Part shown: piece by piece, positions 50,778 to 59,994 of the stretch
Numbering within the stretch: the stretch's first letter is position 1
Layout of the letters: each line of letters opens with the position of its first letter
Assembly: GCA_022791135.1 (NCBI GenBank)
Contig: JAAVYM010000001.1
Coordinates: forward strand, 1 to 64,000
Direction: 5' to 3'
Length of the DNA: 64,000 bases
From: Oscillibacter sp.
Lineage (GTDB): Bacteria; Bacillota; Clostridia; Oscillospirales; Oscillospiraceae
Notes under the pieces: generated by a model
What the model was told of the DNA's origin: nothing
What the model saw: only the letters and a program-made list of their open reading frames with translations
The model's database searches: none
Translations under genes and position numbers: made by a program

Positions 50778-51773
50778 CTATGCCTCCCCTTGTTCTATCA
50801 GAGCCTGCCATTGCTCCAGTAGGGACTCCCGATGGATTCCGGCCCAGGTCGCGTCGTAATCAAAGGAGAGAAACGCCGTCTCCTCCCGCTGCAGATCCGC
50901 CCGTACCGAGCGGCGGAAGCAATGTTCCCCCAAATAGCGCTGGACGTCCTTGCTCAAGGCAAAGTCGATGAAGCGCCGGGCGTTGGCCCCATGGGCGCAG
51001 CCGGAGATCACAGCCATGCCGTCCGGCAGGGTACAGGTTCCCTCCTTGGGGCAAAGAAGGGCCACGTCCCGCCCGTCCTCAATGGCCTGGAGGGCGATGT
51101 CTTCGGGGATTACGCCAATGTAGCACGAGCCGCCGGCTATAGCTTGGGCCACCTGGATGGGGGTTTCCAAAGTCCGGCCCTCTAAATTCTGGGCGAAGGA
51201 GGCGAGGAGAGTCCCATCCTCCTCCGGCAGGACCTGGAGCAGGGCGGCCAGGGCAGTGTAGCTGGAGCTGGAAAGGGAGGGAGAGGCAAAGGCGATTTTT
51301 CCCTGCCAGGCGGGGTCCAAAAGACTCCGCCAGCTGTCCGGCGGATTCGAGCGGATGAGTACCGGGTTGTAAACCAACACCACCGGGAGGGAGGAGAAGG
51401 CCGTCCAAGTCCCGTCCGGGCAACGGAAGGCAGGGGAAAGCTCCTCCTGAAGGGGGCTGACATAGGGTTCAAAGAGGCAGGAGAAGGCCTGGAGGGTGTC
51501 CACTCCGCCGCCGAGGAACAAATCGCAGACGGGGTCCTCTGCCTCCTCCGCGGCGCGACTCAGCAGGGCACCGCTGCCGCCGGTCTCCACCTGGACCCAG
51601 ACGCCAGTCCGTTCCTCGAACTCCTTGACCAAGGGGCTGTAGACCTCCTCCCTATGGGAGGTGTAAATTATCAAGCGGTCCGCCTCCGCCGGGGCGAAAG
51701 GGAGCGGGGCGGAAGTCTGGCCGCAGGCGGTCAGAAGCAGCACGAGGGCGCAGAGGCCCCAGAGCCGGCGCAT
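50778..51773 (-). CDS. Solute-binding lipoprotein of the three-gene sensor operon
   Basis: 331 aa. Signal peptide with lipobox LLTACG, then an FbpA/PgtC-like type II binding fold (RLIIYTSHREEVYSPLVKEF; VWVQVETGGSGALLSRAAEE; WQGKIAFASPSLSSSSYTAL). It has no permease of its own in this operon and is coupled to the kinase, so it probably presents ligand to the sensor, as in PgtC-PgtB-PgtA-type systems. It could also feed the importer downstream. Promoter and a structured leader lie upstream. Confidence 0.9.
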   Translation of the reverse strand: MRRLWGLCALVLLLTACGQTSAPLPFAPAEADRLIIYTSHREEVYSPLVKEFEERTGVWVQVETGGSGALLSRAAEEAEDPVCDLFLGGGVDTLQAFSCLFEPYVSPLQEELSPAFRCPDGTWTAFSSLPVVLVYNPVLIRSNPPDSWRSLLDPAWQGKIAFASPSLSSSSYTALAALLQVLPEEDGTLLASFAQNLEGRTLETPIQVAQAIAGGSCYIGVIPEDIALQAIEDGRDVALLCPKEGTCTLPDGMAVISGCAHGANARRFIDFALSKDVQRYLGEHCFRRSVRADLQREETAFLSFDYDATWAGIHRESLLEQWQALIEQGEA

Positions 51774-51801
51774 ACTGGACTCCCCCCTTCCCGTTTTTTA
51801 C

Positions 51802-51831
51802 ATTTTATCACAAGATTTGCCCAGATTGCAA
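51802..51831 (-). promoter_or_regulatory. Sigma-A promoter of the sensor operon
   Basis: Minus strand TTGCAA (51831-51826), 18 bp, TAAAAT (51807-51802), preceded by TGTGA as a partial extended -10. Confidence 0.55.
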
Positions 51832-51868
51832 GGGCGGAAACGCCGCGCCCCGGAATAAGACGGCGCCC

Positions 51869-51922
51869 CAAGCCGTCCGGCTGCCACGGGGAGGTCCATT
51901 GACAGCGGGGAGACTGGGGCGC
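51869..51922 (-). other. Branched structure downstream of gdhA
   Basis: GGCGCCCCA and TGGGGCGCC form a perfect 9-bp closing stem around an AGCC-GTCC-GGCT hairpin and a GGGGAGG.../...CGGGGAGAC region. It lies upstream of the sensor-operon promoter, so it belongs to the gdhA 3' region or to an independent transcript. A second hairpin, GAAGGAG.CGGC/GCCG.CTCCTTC, lies at about 51939-51967. Confidence 0.4.
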
Positions 51923-51978
51923 CGGGCGCTTCTTTCCGGAAGGAGGCGGCACGCCGTCTCCTTCGAGGAAGAGCATGT

Positions 51979-53487
<1,509 letters not shown>

Positions 53488-53529
53488 CTAAAATGCAAAT
53501 CAAAATCATAGTTTTTTTCACGCATTTAT

Positions 53530-53564
53530 CACAAAAATGGGCCGCCCCTTGAGGGGTGGCCCAT
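53530..53564 (-). terminator. Intrinsic terminator of the SleB-domain gene
   Basis: Minus strand ATGGGCC.CCCCT / AGGGG.GGCCCAT stem followed by TTTTTGTG. Confidence 0.85.
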
Positions 53565-53632
53565 ATCGATGGACTTTTCTAATGAATTTGTCCACTAAGG
53601 AAGGACGCGCGGGAATTCGGACCAGACGCTGC

Positions 53633-54415
53633 TCAGGCATAAAAGCGGTGACAGCCGATAGTTTGGCGGTAGGTCCGGCTGGAATCAATCCAACTTCCCT
53701 GAGACAGAGCGGGGGCAAAGAAATAGAGGGACTCGCCTGCGGTGTTTTCCCCCTCTAGTACCCGGCGGGCCGCCTCCTGAGACAACTCCGAGGGTTCCTG
53801 GGTGAGGCTGCCGTTGGAGACCGGTTCGAACTGGACGCCGTGTTCCTGATCGAAAATGACCTCTGGGATGCTGTCCGGAAAGTCCGAACTGGCGACCCGG
53901 TTCAGCACCACGTTGCCCACGGCGATCTGTCCCTCCAGGGTCTCGCCGCCGCTCTCGGCGTGGATGATTCGGGACAACCAGAAATAGTCGACGGCATTGT
54001 GCTCCGCCCCGGGGGAGGTCACTGCTGCCCCGTCCAACCAAGGATCCCACTGGACGCTGCCGCCCAAGGCCTCTGCCGTCAGGCGGAGGGGGACGTAGGT
54101 CCGGCCCTCCACCATGTCTACCGTGCAGGCGTGGCGCTGGCCGTTTACGGTCAGGATATTTGCATCTGGGTCCGCCGAAAGGGACATTTCGTCCGAGACG
54201 GCCCGAGCCGCTCCGGCGGCGCTGTCCCACCAAAGGCTCCAGCCCCCCAGGGACTCCAGCAGCTCCCGCAAGGGCACATAGGCGGTCCCTTCTCTTACAT
54301 AGGCGGCGCTTTCCAGTGTTTGGCCGTCCACCTGGACGATGACAGGACGAGCCGCCTTTGCCGGAAGGGAGAGGGCGGCGGCGGCCAACAGCCCGCATAA
54401 AAGCTTACGCTTCAT
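53633..54415 (-). CDS. SleB-type cell-wall hydrolase with copper-amine-oxidase-like (stalk) domain
   Basis: 260 aa. Signal peptide MKRKLLCGLLAAAALSLPAKA, then a copper-amine-oxidase N-terminal-like module (about 25-135: YVREGTAYVPLRELLESLGG and GRTYVPLRLTAEALGG), used for wall attachment, then a Hydrolase_2/SleB domain (RIIHAESGGETLEGQIAVGN and VVLNRV; the Glu of HAES is the likely catalytic acid). Acts on spore cortex or vegetative peptidoglycan. ATG 54415 has GGAAAGGAAACGAT. Own promoter, so it need not be sporulation-specific. Confidence 0.93.
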   Translation of the reverse strand: MKRKLLCGLLAAAALSLPAKAARPVIVQVDGQTLESAAYVREGTAYVPLRELLESLGGWSLWWDSAAGAARAVSDEMSLSADPDANILTVNGQRHACTVDMVEGRTYVPLRLTAEALGGSVQWDPWLDGAAVTSPGAEHNAVDYFWLSRIIHAESGGETLEGQIAVGNVVLNRVASSDFPDSIPEVIFDQEHGVQFEPVSNGSLTQEPSELSQEAARRVLEGENTAGESLYFFAPALSQGSWIDSSRTYRQTIGCHRFYA

Positions 54416-54468
54416 ATCGTTTCCTTTCCTGTGTGGATTTCCGGGTTTTGTGCTGGATTTCACAGTTT

Positions 54469-54497
54469 AGGATACCGAAAAATGAGGCCGGAAGCAA
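54469..54497 (-). promoter_or_regulatory. Sigma-A promoter of the SleB-domain gene
   Basis: Minus strand TTGCTT (54497-54492), 17 bp, TATCCT (54474-54469). Confidence 0.6.
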
Positions 54498-54545
54498 GGC
54501 TTAAAATCTGGCAGGGAAGGGAGAAGATGGAAAGACGCTCCGCCG

Positions 54546-55106
54546 TCAGAGACGGGGGAACTGCCGGCGGACCGCAGTGCTGCGCCGGAGGGCCATCGCC
54601 AACAGGGTGGATGCCGCCGCGCCGAACACGGCCTGAACCAGGTTGCTGGGGATTCCGGCTGCGCTGCCTGCCAGGCACAGCGGCAGGGCTGCGCCGCTGG
54701 AGAGGGAGACCAGCAGCGCGTCGAACAGCCAATAGCCCGCCACCATGGGAATCTCCGCCGCCGCCGCACAGAGGATCAATCCCCGCTTTCCCAGGGCCTG
54801 ATACAGCCCCGCTGCCGTGACGGCCATCAGCGCTTTGATGATCAGCGTGGCGGGAACATAGGCGGCGTAGCCGGACAGCAGGTCCGCCATGGCGGGGCCA
54901 ATCCCGCCGGCCACGGCGCCATATGCCGGGCCCAGCAGCCAGGCCCCCAGAATGACCACGGCGTCGCCTAAATTTAAATAGCCGCCGGTGGGAGAGGGGA
55001 CTTGCAGGGCCAGTGTCCCCGCGCAGCTCAGGGCGGCAAACAGCCCCGTTAGGGCCAGCGCTTTGGCAGGCGCCTGACTGGTAAGCGTCTCGTGTGTGTT
55101 CTCCAT
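54546..55106 (-). CDS. ECF transporter S component, probably for a B6 vitamer or HMP
   Basis: 186 aa, about six hydrophobic helices. The PTGGYLNLGDAVVILGAWLL segment with its following Gly/Pro-rich GPAYGAVAGGIGPAMADLLS is typical of PdxU/HmpT-like S components that bind a vitamin and dock to a shared EcfAA'T module (not in this window). Divergently transcribed from a PdxR-like MocR regulator, which favours a vitamin B6 vitamer. ATG 55106 follows AAAGGAGCGAAGCATC. Confidence 0.85.
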   Translation of the reverse strand: MENTHETLTSQAPAKALALTGLFAALSCAGTLALQVPSPTGGYLNLGDAVVILGAWLLGPAYGAVAGGIGPAMADLLSGYAAYVPATLIIKALMAVTAAGLYQALGKRGLILCAAAAEIPMVAGYWLFDALLVSLSSGAALPLCLAGSAAGIPSNLVQAVFGAAASTLLAMALRRSTAVRRQFPRL

Positions 55107-55140
55107 GATGCTTCGCTCCTTTTCTATGGTGGTTGTTGCC

Positions 55141-55161
55141 ATGATATCGCAATTATGATAT
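55141..55161. promoter_or_regulatory. Direct repeat in the divergent S component/MocR promoter
   Basis: ATGATAT occurs at 55141-55147 and 55155-55161, 14 bp apart, in an AT-rich 109-bp divergent region. MocR/PdxR regulators bind pairs of short direct repeats, so this is the likely operator and also covers candidate -10 boxes (TATGAT on plus, TATCAT on minus). Confidence 0.45.
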
Positions 55162-55215
55162 GATGAAAATATCCAAAAACTATTTTTTTTATAAGGTCAG
55201 AAGAAAGGAGCATCC

Positions 55216-56583
55216 ATGCTGACATACGATCTGGAGAACCGGGGTGGGCTGCCCCTTTACGAATACCTCTACCGCTGCCTTCGAGACGATATTTTGAGCG
55301 GCGCGGTGGCAGCGGGGACGCGGCTTCCCTCCAAGCGGGCGCTGGCGGAGCATCTGCGGATTTCCATCATCACGGTGGAGGGGGCCTATCAGCAGTTGGC
55401 AGCAGAGGGCTACGTGATCGCTCGGCCCCGGCGGGGCTTTTACGCCGCCCCAGTGGACCACCCCCCTGCCGCCCCAGCTTTGGTGGAGGTCCCGGCGGAA
55501 GAATCATCGCCCCGCTGGCGGCTGGATTTGAAAAGCGGGCGGGTGGACTCGTTCCCCTCCGCCGTCTGGGCCAGGCTGACCCGCCAGGCCCTCTCCGAGG
55601 GGGGGCACCTGCTTCCCACGCCTCACCAGGGCCTTCCCGCCCTGCGGCGGGCCATCGCCGGGGACCTTCGAGACTTTAAGGGCATGGTGGTCTCCCCGGA
55701 GCAGATTGTGGTGGGAGCGGGAGCGGAGTATCTATACCTGCTCCTGGCCCAGCTTCTGGGCCGGGAGCAGGTATTCGCCCTGGAGGACCCCGGCTATCCG
55801 AAAATCCGACAGGTTTACGCTAAATGGGGGGCGGTCTGCCGTCCCATTCCGCTGGACGGCCAGGGCATGGCCCTGGAATCCCTCCGGGCCTCCGGAGCCG
55901 GGGTGGCCCATATCTCCCCCGCGCACCACTACCCCACGGGCATCGTGATGCCCATCCCTCGGCGGCAGGCCCTCCTCCGCTGGGCAGAGGAGGCAGACGG
56001 CTGGATCATCGAGGACGACTATGACAGTGAGTTTCGCTTTACAGGCCGTCCCATTCCAACGTTACAGAGCATTGATGCCCGGGGACGGGTGATTTATGTC
56101 AACAGCTTTTCCCAGACGATTTCGCCGTCCATGCGGGTGGGCTTTATGGTGCTGCCGCCCCGGCTGCTGGAGCGGTACCGCCGGGAGCTGGGGTTCTATG
56201 CCTCCACCGTCCCGGCCCTGGAGCAGCAGGTGCTGGGCCGCTTTTTGGACGGAGGCTGGTACGAGCAGCACCTCTCCCGGACCCGGAAGAAGTACCGCCT
56301 CCGGCGAGAGGCGGTTCTGGAGGCGTTTGCCGCCTGCCCCTTCACTGCTGGACTTACTGACCGGGGGGCGGGGCTGCACTTTCTCCTGCGGCTGAACACA
56401 AGGAGCGACGACGAGGCCCTCCGCCGTCGGGCGGAGGGCCTGGGGGTGCGCCTTGGCTTTTTGTCGGAGTATGCCGCCGTGCCGGACCCCGCCTACGCCC
56501 ACACGCTGGTGGTGAACTACGCGGGATTGGACGTGGAACGGCTGGGAGAGACGGCGGCGCTGCTGTCGGAGGTCTTCTTCTAG
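55216..56583 (+). CDS. MocR/PdxR-like regulator: GntR HTH fused to aminotransferase-I fold
   Basis: 455 aa. Winged helix at about 5-75 (LPSKRALAEHLRISIITVEG, AYQQLAAEGYV) and an aminotransferase fold at about 95-455 (TPHQGLPALRRAIAGDLRDF; EDPGYPKIRQVYAKWGA; WIIEDDYDSEFRF). In relatives the Schiff-base Lys lies in a FSK motif; here the codon is CAG and the motif reads NSFSQTISPSMRVGFMVLP, so the PLP lysine is missing. Divergent from an ECF S component that it probably controls. It ends on a CTAG shared with the stop of the convergent gene. Confidence 0.93.
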   Translation: MLTYDLENRGGLPLYEYLYRCLRDDILSGAVAAGTRLPSKRALAEHLRISIITVEGAYQQLAAEGYVIARPRRGFYAAPVDHPPAAPALVEVPAEESSPRWRLDLKSGRVDSFPSAVWARLTRQALSEGGHLLPTPHQGLPALRRAIAGDLRDFKGMVVSPEQIVVGAGAEYLYLLLAQLLGREQVFALEDPGYPKIRQVYAKWGAVCRPIPLDGQGMALESLRASGAGVAHISPAHHYPTGIVMPIPRRQALLRWAEEADGWIIEDDYDSEFRFTGRPIPTLQSIDARGRVIYVNSFSQTISPSMRVGFMVLPPRLLERYRRELGFYASTVPALEQQVLGRFLDGGWYEQHLSRTRKKYRLRREAVLEAFAACPFTAGLTDRGAGLHFLLRLNTRSDDEALRRRAEGLGVRLGFLSEYAAVPDPAYAHTLVVNYAGLDVERLGETAALLSEVFF

Positions 56584-57149
56584 GCGGCCGGAGCCGCCTC
56601 GCCGCCCCGGCGGAAGCGGACCAGACCTGTCCGGTCCAGGGCCACCATCACCACTGGGATAAAGACCAATTGCAGGATAATGCCCGGAATGGCGGTGAGG
56701 AACCCCTCCGTGAGGAATATCTGCCAGGTGAAGGCCTGGCCGGAAACGCCGGAGAGGATCACGCGGGCCGCGGCCCAGACGGCGCGCCCGCCCAGCATGG
56801 CGGCGATCAGGCAGCGGTAGAGGGCCATGACGCACTGCCAGCGGGAGCGGGCGTAGAGAAAGCCCGTGAGAAAGCCGTAGGCCGCCAGCTCAAAGGCCAT
56901 AGCGATTCCCGTGGGAAAGGGGGGCGGCATGTGGAACAGCACGAACCGCAGCGGTGGCAGGATAAGGCCCACCGCCAGGCCGTACTTCCACCCGCAGAGA
57001 AGGCCGCACAGCAGCACCGGCAGGTGCATGGGACAGAGCATCCGCCCAATTTGCGGGATCTGTCCGGTGAAGAAGGGCAGGACCAGGCCCAGGGCCAGCA
57101 GCATGGCGGCGGTAGCCAGGGTTTGGAGAGGTCTTTGGGTCTTGCTCAT
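56580..57149 (-). CDS. ECF transporter S component, substrate unknown
   Basis: 189 aa, about six helices. The block RMLCPMHLPVLLCGLLCGWK followed by YGLAVGLILPPLRFVLFHMP and PFPTGIAMAFELAAYGF is a strongly conserved S-component signature; I cannot name the vitamin. ATG 57149 follows GAAGGAGTTTTTCCC. It has its own promoter 78 nt upstream, so it is only loosely tied to the kinase gene. Its TAG stop overlaps the MocR stop tail-to-tail. Confidence 0.85.
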   Translation of the reverse strand: MSKTQRPLQTLATAAMLLALGLVLPFFTGQIPQIGRMLCPMHLPVLLCGLLCGWKYGLAVGLILPPLRFVLFHMPPPFPTGIAMAFELAAYGFLTGFLYARSRWQCVMALYRCLIAAMLGGRAVWAAARVILSGVSGQAFTWQIFLTEGFLTAIPGIILQLVFIPVVMVALDRTGLVRFRRGGEAAPAA

Positions 57150-57226
57150 GGGAAAAACTCCTTCCGAAAAGTTTTTCCGTCTTCTGACAGTCCGCCGCCT
57201 TCCTGGCGGCGATTGTTCCTGGAATG

Positions 57227-57256
57227 ATGATACCACGAAGGACCGGCTTCTGCCAA
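57227..57256 (-). promoter_or_regulatory. Promoter of the second ECF S component
   Basis: Minus strand TTGGCA (57256-57251), 18 bp, TATCAT (57232-57227). The leader of about 70 nt includes a CGCCGCC/GGCGGCG hairpin (about 57192-57211); no vitamin riboswitch core recognised. Confidence 0.5.
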
Positions 57257-57266
57257 GTCCCATTTC

Positions 57267-58331
57267 TCAGGTGAAAAATCCGGTAGTGTCCACTACCAGA
57301 TCTGCTGCCTTCTCTGTGCCGCAGGCGGCGAAATACCGCTCCTCCAGCGTCCGCCATACCTGGTCGAAGGTGGGGTAGTAGTCTCCCTCCCGGGCCTGAA
57401 GGCGGCGGGTCTGCTCCTCCTTTTCACAGGAGAGGAAAAGCTTATAGTCGTAGTAGCCCGCCAGGTCCGGGTGCTGGGAGTAGGTGCCCTCCACCAGGAT
57501 CAGGCCCTCCCGAATCTCCAGCTCCCGCCGCTCCAGGAGGACGCCATTGTGATAGAGTTCCGCCGTTTCCCGCTTTTGCGCAGGCTTTAAGGCGGGTAGC
57601 AGCACCTCCTTCCGGAACCGCTCCAGATCCATGTTCCCGGCGGGAATCTCCATCCAGTTCGAAACCCGGTGCTCCCAGGGAAGGTAGTAGTCGTCCATAT
57701 GGAGCACCCGGCAGGGGATCAGCTCCGCCGCCAGGGAGGCAAAGCCTGTCTTTCCGCTGCCGCAGCGGCCGTCTACCGCCGCCGCAGCGGGCTTTGCCCG
57801 CCGGGCTTTCACGTCCCGCTCCAGCTTCTCCAACGGCACCAGTGCCGGGAGAAATCCCGCCAGCTTTGTTTGCAGGACCCGGTAATGGGGGCGGTAAGCG
57901 TTCCGGTATGCCTCGCTGTGATGGACCGGGGGGCAGCCCTCCCGCCGCCAGGACTCCAAATACAAGTTCAGGCCGGGGACGGGGAGGGCGGACAGATGCT
58001 CCAGCTTTTCTGTCAGGCCTTCCCGGCTTCCCGCCGCTTCCGCCATAGTTCTGGTGAACATCCGCCCAATCAGCGGCAGCTCCCACAGGGTCGAGAGCGC
58101 TTGGGTGATGGGAAAGCGGCACAGGCCGTTCCCAATGGGTTCCGGGGGCATGGGCTGTGTTCCCGCCTCTTTTCGCTCCATCAAGAGGGACGATAGGACT
58201 TTGTCCGGGCTTTGCACCATATGAGCGGGGCCGAACTCGCTCTGATAGGCCAGCTTGGCGAAATCCTGGGGTTCCATCCGGGGATAGCGTGTCCAGTGCT
58301 CCCGGGCAATCGCCAGGAAATTCCCGCTCAT
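57267..58331 (-). CDS. Two-domain protein: unknown N-terminal domain + uridine-kinase-like P-loop kinase
   Basis: 354 aa. The first 185 residues have no domain I recognise (FAKLAYQSEFGPAHMVQSPD; SEAYRNAYRPHYRVLQTKLA). The C-terminal half is a uridine/pantothenate-kinase-like NTPase: Walker A AVDGRCGSGKTGFAS (about 189-203), HMDDYYLP and LILVEGTYSQHPDLAGYYDY. Substrate unknown. Its ATG overlaps the DUF3842 stop by 4 nt (ATGA), so the two are translationally coupled. Confidence 0.82.
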   Translation of the reverse strand: MSGNFLAIAREHWTRYPRMEPQDFAKLAYQSEFGPAHMVQSPDKVLSSLLMERKEAGTQPMPPEPIGNGLCRFPITQALSTLWELPLIGRMFTRTMAEAAGSREGLTEKLEHLSALPVPGLNLYLESWRREGCPPVHHSEAYRNAYRPHYRVLQTKLAGFLPALVPLEKLERDVKARRAKPAAAAVDGRCGSGKTGFASLAAELIPCRVLHMDDYYLPWEHRVSNWMEIPAGNMDLERFRKEVLLPALKPAQKRETAELYHNGVLLERRELEIREGLILVEGTYSQHPDLAGYYDYKLFLSCEKEEQTRRLQAREGDYYPTFDQVWRTLEERYFAACGTEKAADLVVDTTGFFT

Positions 58332-58747
58332 AGCCCCAGCTCCCTTATCGCCAAGTCCGCGGCGTTGCGCAGATACTCCTCTAGGCGGCGTTCCTCCGTC
58401 CCTGCTACCAGAACGCCGCAGGAGGCGGAGGGAATCAGGATCTTCACCGCCTCCGCCCCGGAGACGGCAGCGGCCATTCTGGGGGAGACCTCCCCCAGAA
58501 TACCGTTGGCCAGGATCACGCCGATGGGACCTAGGATCAGGTCCGCCCGGGCGGCATTGCAGGCCACGGCGTTTTCCCCTGTGGCCCCCTGGAACGCACC
58601 CGCCTTCAGCATGGCGGCAGTGGCCGCCACGTTGGTTCCAACGCAGAGAAGACGGCAGTCCTCGGGCAGACGGGGCTTCAGCAGGCGCACCAGCTGGCTC
58701 CCCACGCCGCCGCCCTGGCCGTCCAAGATCAAGACCGTGCGGGCCAC
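58328..58747 (-). CDS. DUF3842-family protein
   Basis: 139 aa. TVLILDGQGGGVGSQLVRLL gives a Rossmann-like glycine-rich start; later VGTNVAATAAMLKAGAFQGA and ADLILGPIGVILANGILGEV match what I recall of DUF3842 (PF12953), function unknown. The start is GTG 58747 with GGGAGGTGA formed by the end of the AKR gene. Sandwiched between a degenerate [4Fe-4S] AKR and a P-loop kinase in one operon. Confidence 0.85.
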   Translation of the reverse strand: MARTVLILDGQGGGVGSQLVRLLKPRLPEDCRLLCVGTNVAATAAMLKAGAFQGATGENAVACNAARADLILGPIGVILANGILGEVSPRMAAAVSGAEAVKILIPSASCGVLVAGTEERRLEEYLRNAADLAIRELGL

Positions 58748-58751
58748 GCCG

Positions 58752-59900
58752 TCACCTCCCGAACAGCTCCGCCGCCCTGCGCATATTCTCCATTACAGGC
58801 ACGGCGAAGGGGCAGCGCTTCTCACAGGCTCCGCAGGAAATGCACTCCCCCGCTCCGTGGGGCAGGGCGGCATAATGTTCCCGCACGGTCTCCGGGACCG
58901 TGCCCTGGGCCAGGGAGAGATTTAAAAATTTTGTGACGCTTGCCACGTCGATTCCCGCGGGGCAGGGGACGCAGTGACCGCAGTACATACAGTGACCCTT
59001 CCAGCTGATTTTCGGCAGAGAGGCCAGAGCAGAGGCATAGTCCCGCTCCGACTCCGGAGCCTCTTCAAAGGCGATACTCCGTTTCAGATCTTCCAGATTT
59101 CGGGCGCCGGACATGACGCAGGCCACGCCCGGACGGTCCAGGGCGTATTGGAGGCATTGGAAATCCGTCAGAGCCTTCCCCGCTGGGGAAAGGCGGTCGC
59201 TGAGCAGGTCCCCGCCGCCGAAGGCCTTCATTACCGTGATGCCCACCCCCAGCCGCTGGCAGGTCTCATACAGCTCCTGCCGCTCCGGGTCCATGTTCAA
59301 AAGCGGCGCTTCGTAGTTTTGGGGCGCCCACAGCTGCTCTACGTCCTCCCCGGCGGGCTGAAGGTCATAGCAGGGATTGACGCTGAACATCAGCACGTCG
59401 ATCAGCCCGGTATTTACCGCTGCCAGGGCGACCTGGGGATTGTGGCTGGACAGGCCGATGCAGCCGATGGTCCCGGCCGTCTTCTGCTCCCGGGCATACT
59501 CCATGACTGGGCCGCGGAGCACTTGCTCCCAGTCGGACAGGGAGTCCACATAGTGAATCATGCCGATTTCCACATAGCCGGTCTCCAGCCGCCGGAGCTG
59601 GTCCTCAAAGCCCTCCCGGACCTCGGCGATGTCCCGGGTCCGTTTGTATTGGCCGTCCTTCCAAATGGTGCAGAGGTGGGCCTGGAGGACAAAACGGTCC
59701 CGACGCCCCCGGAGGGCGCGGCCCAGATTGGAGCGGAAATCCGGATTAGGAGTGTAGAGGTCGATGCAGCGGACGCCGCCGGCCTCCATAACGTCTACCA
59801 GTTTCCGGACTTCCTCATAGGGCTTGTCTAAAAAGCCCTCGCAGCCCATGCCGATTTCGCTCACGGAGATGCCGGTTCTGCCCAACGCGCGGTATCGCAT
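58752..59900 (-). CDS. Aldo/keto-reductase-fold protein with C-terminal [4Fe-4S] domain; catalytic Tyr/Lys lost
   Basis: 382 aa. TIM barrel about 1-290, then ferredoxin-type cysteines CMYCGHCVPCPAGID and CISCGACEKRCPF (two 4Fe-4S sites). In active AKRs the D-x4-Y motif and a Lys on the next strand are catalytic. Here that stretch reads CIDLYTPNPDFRSNLGRAL, putting Asn at the Tyr position, and the Lys strand reads RFVLQAHL. Asp and the His in MIHYVDS remain. A normal hydride-transfer reductase is therefore doubtful. CAAGGAGGCGTATCACT precedes the ATG. First gene of the DUF3842-kinase operon. Confidence 0.9.
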   Translation of the reverse strand: MRYRALGRTGISVSEIGMGCEGFLDKPYEEVRKLVDVMEAGGVRCIDLYTPNPDFRSNLGRALRGRRDRFVLQAHLCTIWKDGQYKRTRDIAEVREGFEDQLRRLETGYVEIGMIHYVDSLSDWEQVLRGPVMEYAREQKTAGTIGCIGLSSHNPQVALAAVNTGLIDVLMFSVNPCYDLQPAGEDVEQLWAPQNYEAPLLNMDPERQELYETCQRLGVGITVMKAFGGGDLLSDRLSPAGKALTDFQCLQYALDRPGVACVMSGARNLEDLKRSIAFEEAPESERDYASALASLPKISWKGHCMYCGHCVPCPAGIDVASVTKFLNLSLAQGTVPETVREHYAALPHGAGECISCGACEKRCPFAVPVMENMRRAAELFGR

Positions 59901-59994
59901 AGTGATACGCCTCCTTGTCTTCCAAAATCATGTATGCGGAACGAGTTCAGCATACCATCTGGAGTTCACTCCATGTCAAGGCTTTTTTTGCCGC

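Noticed and set aside
53818-53834. GGTTCGAACTGG resembling a tRNA T-arm
   Set aside because: Lies inside the SleB-domain coding region; no acceptor, D-arm or anticodon stem around it.
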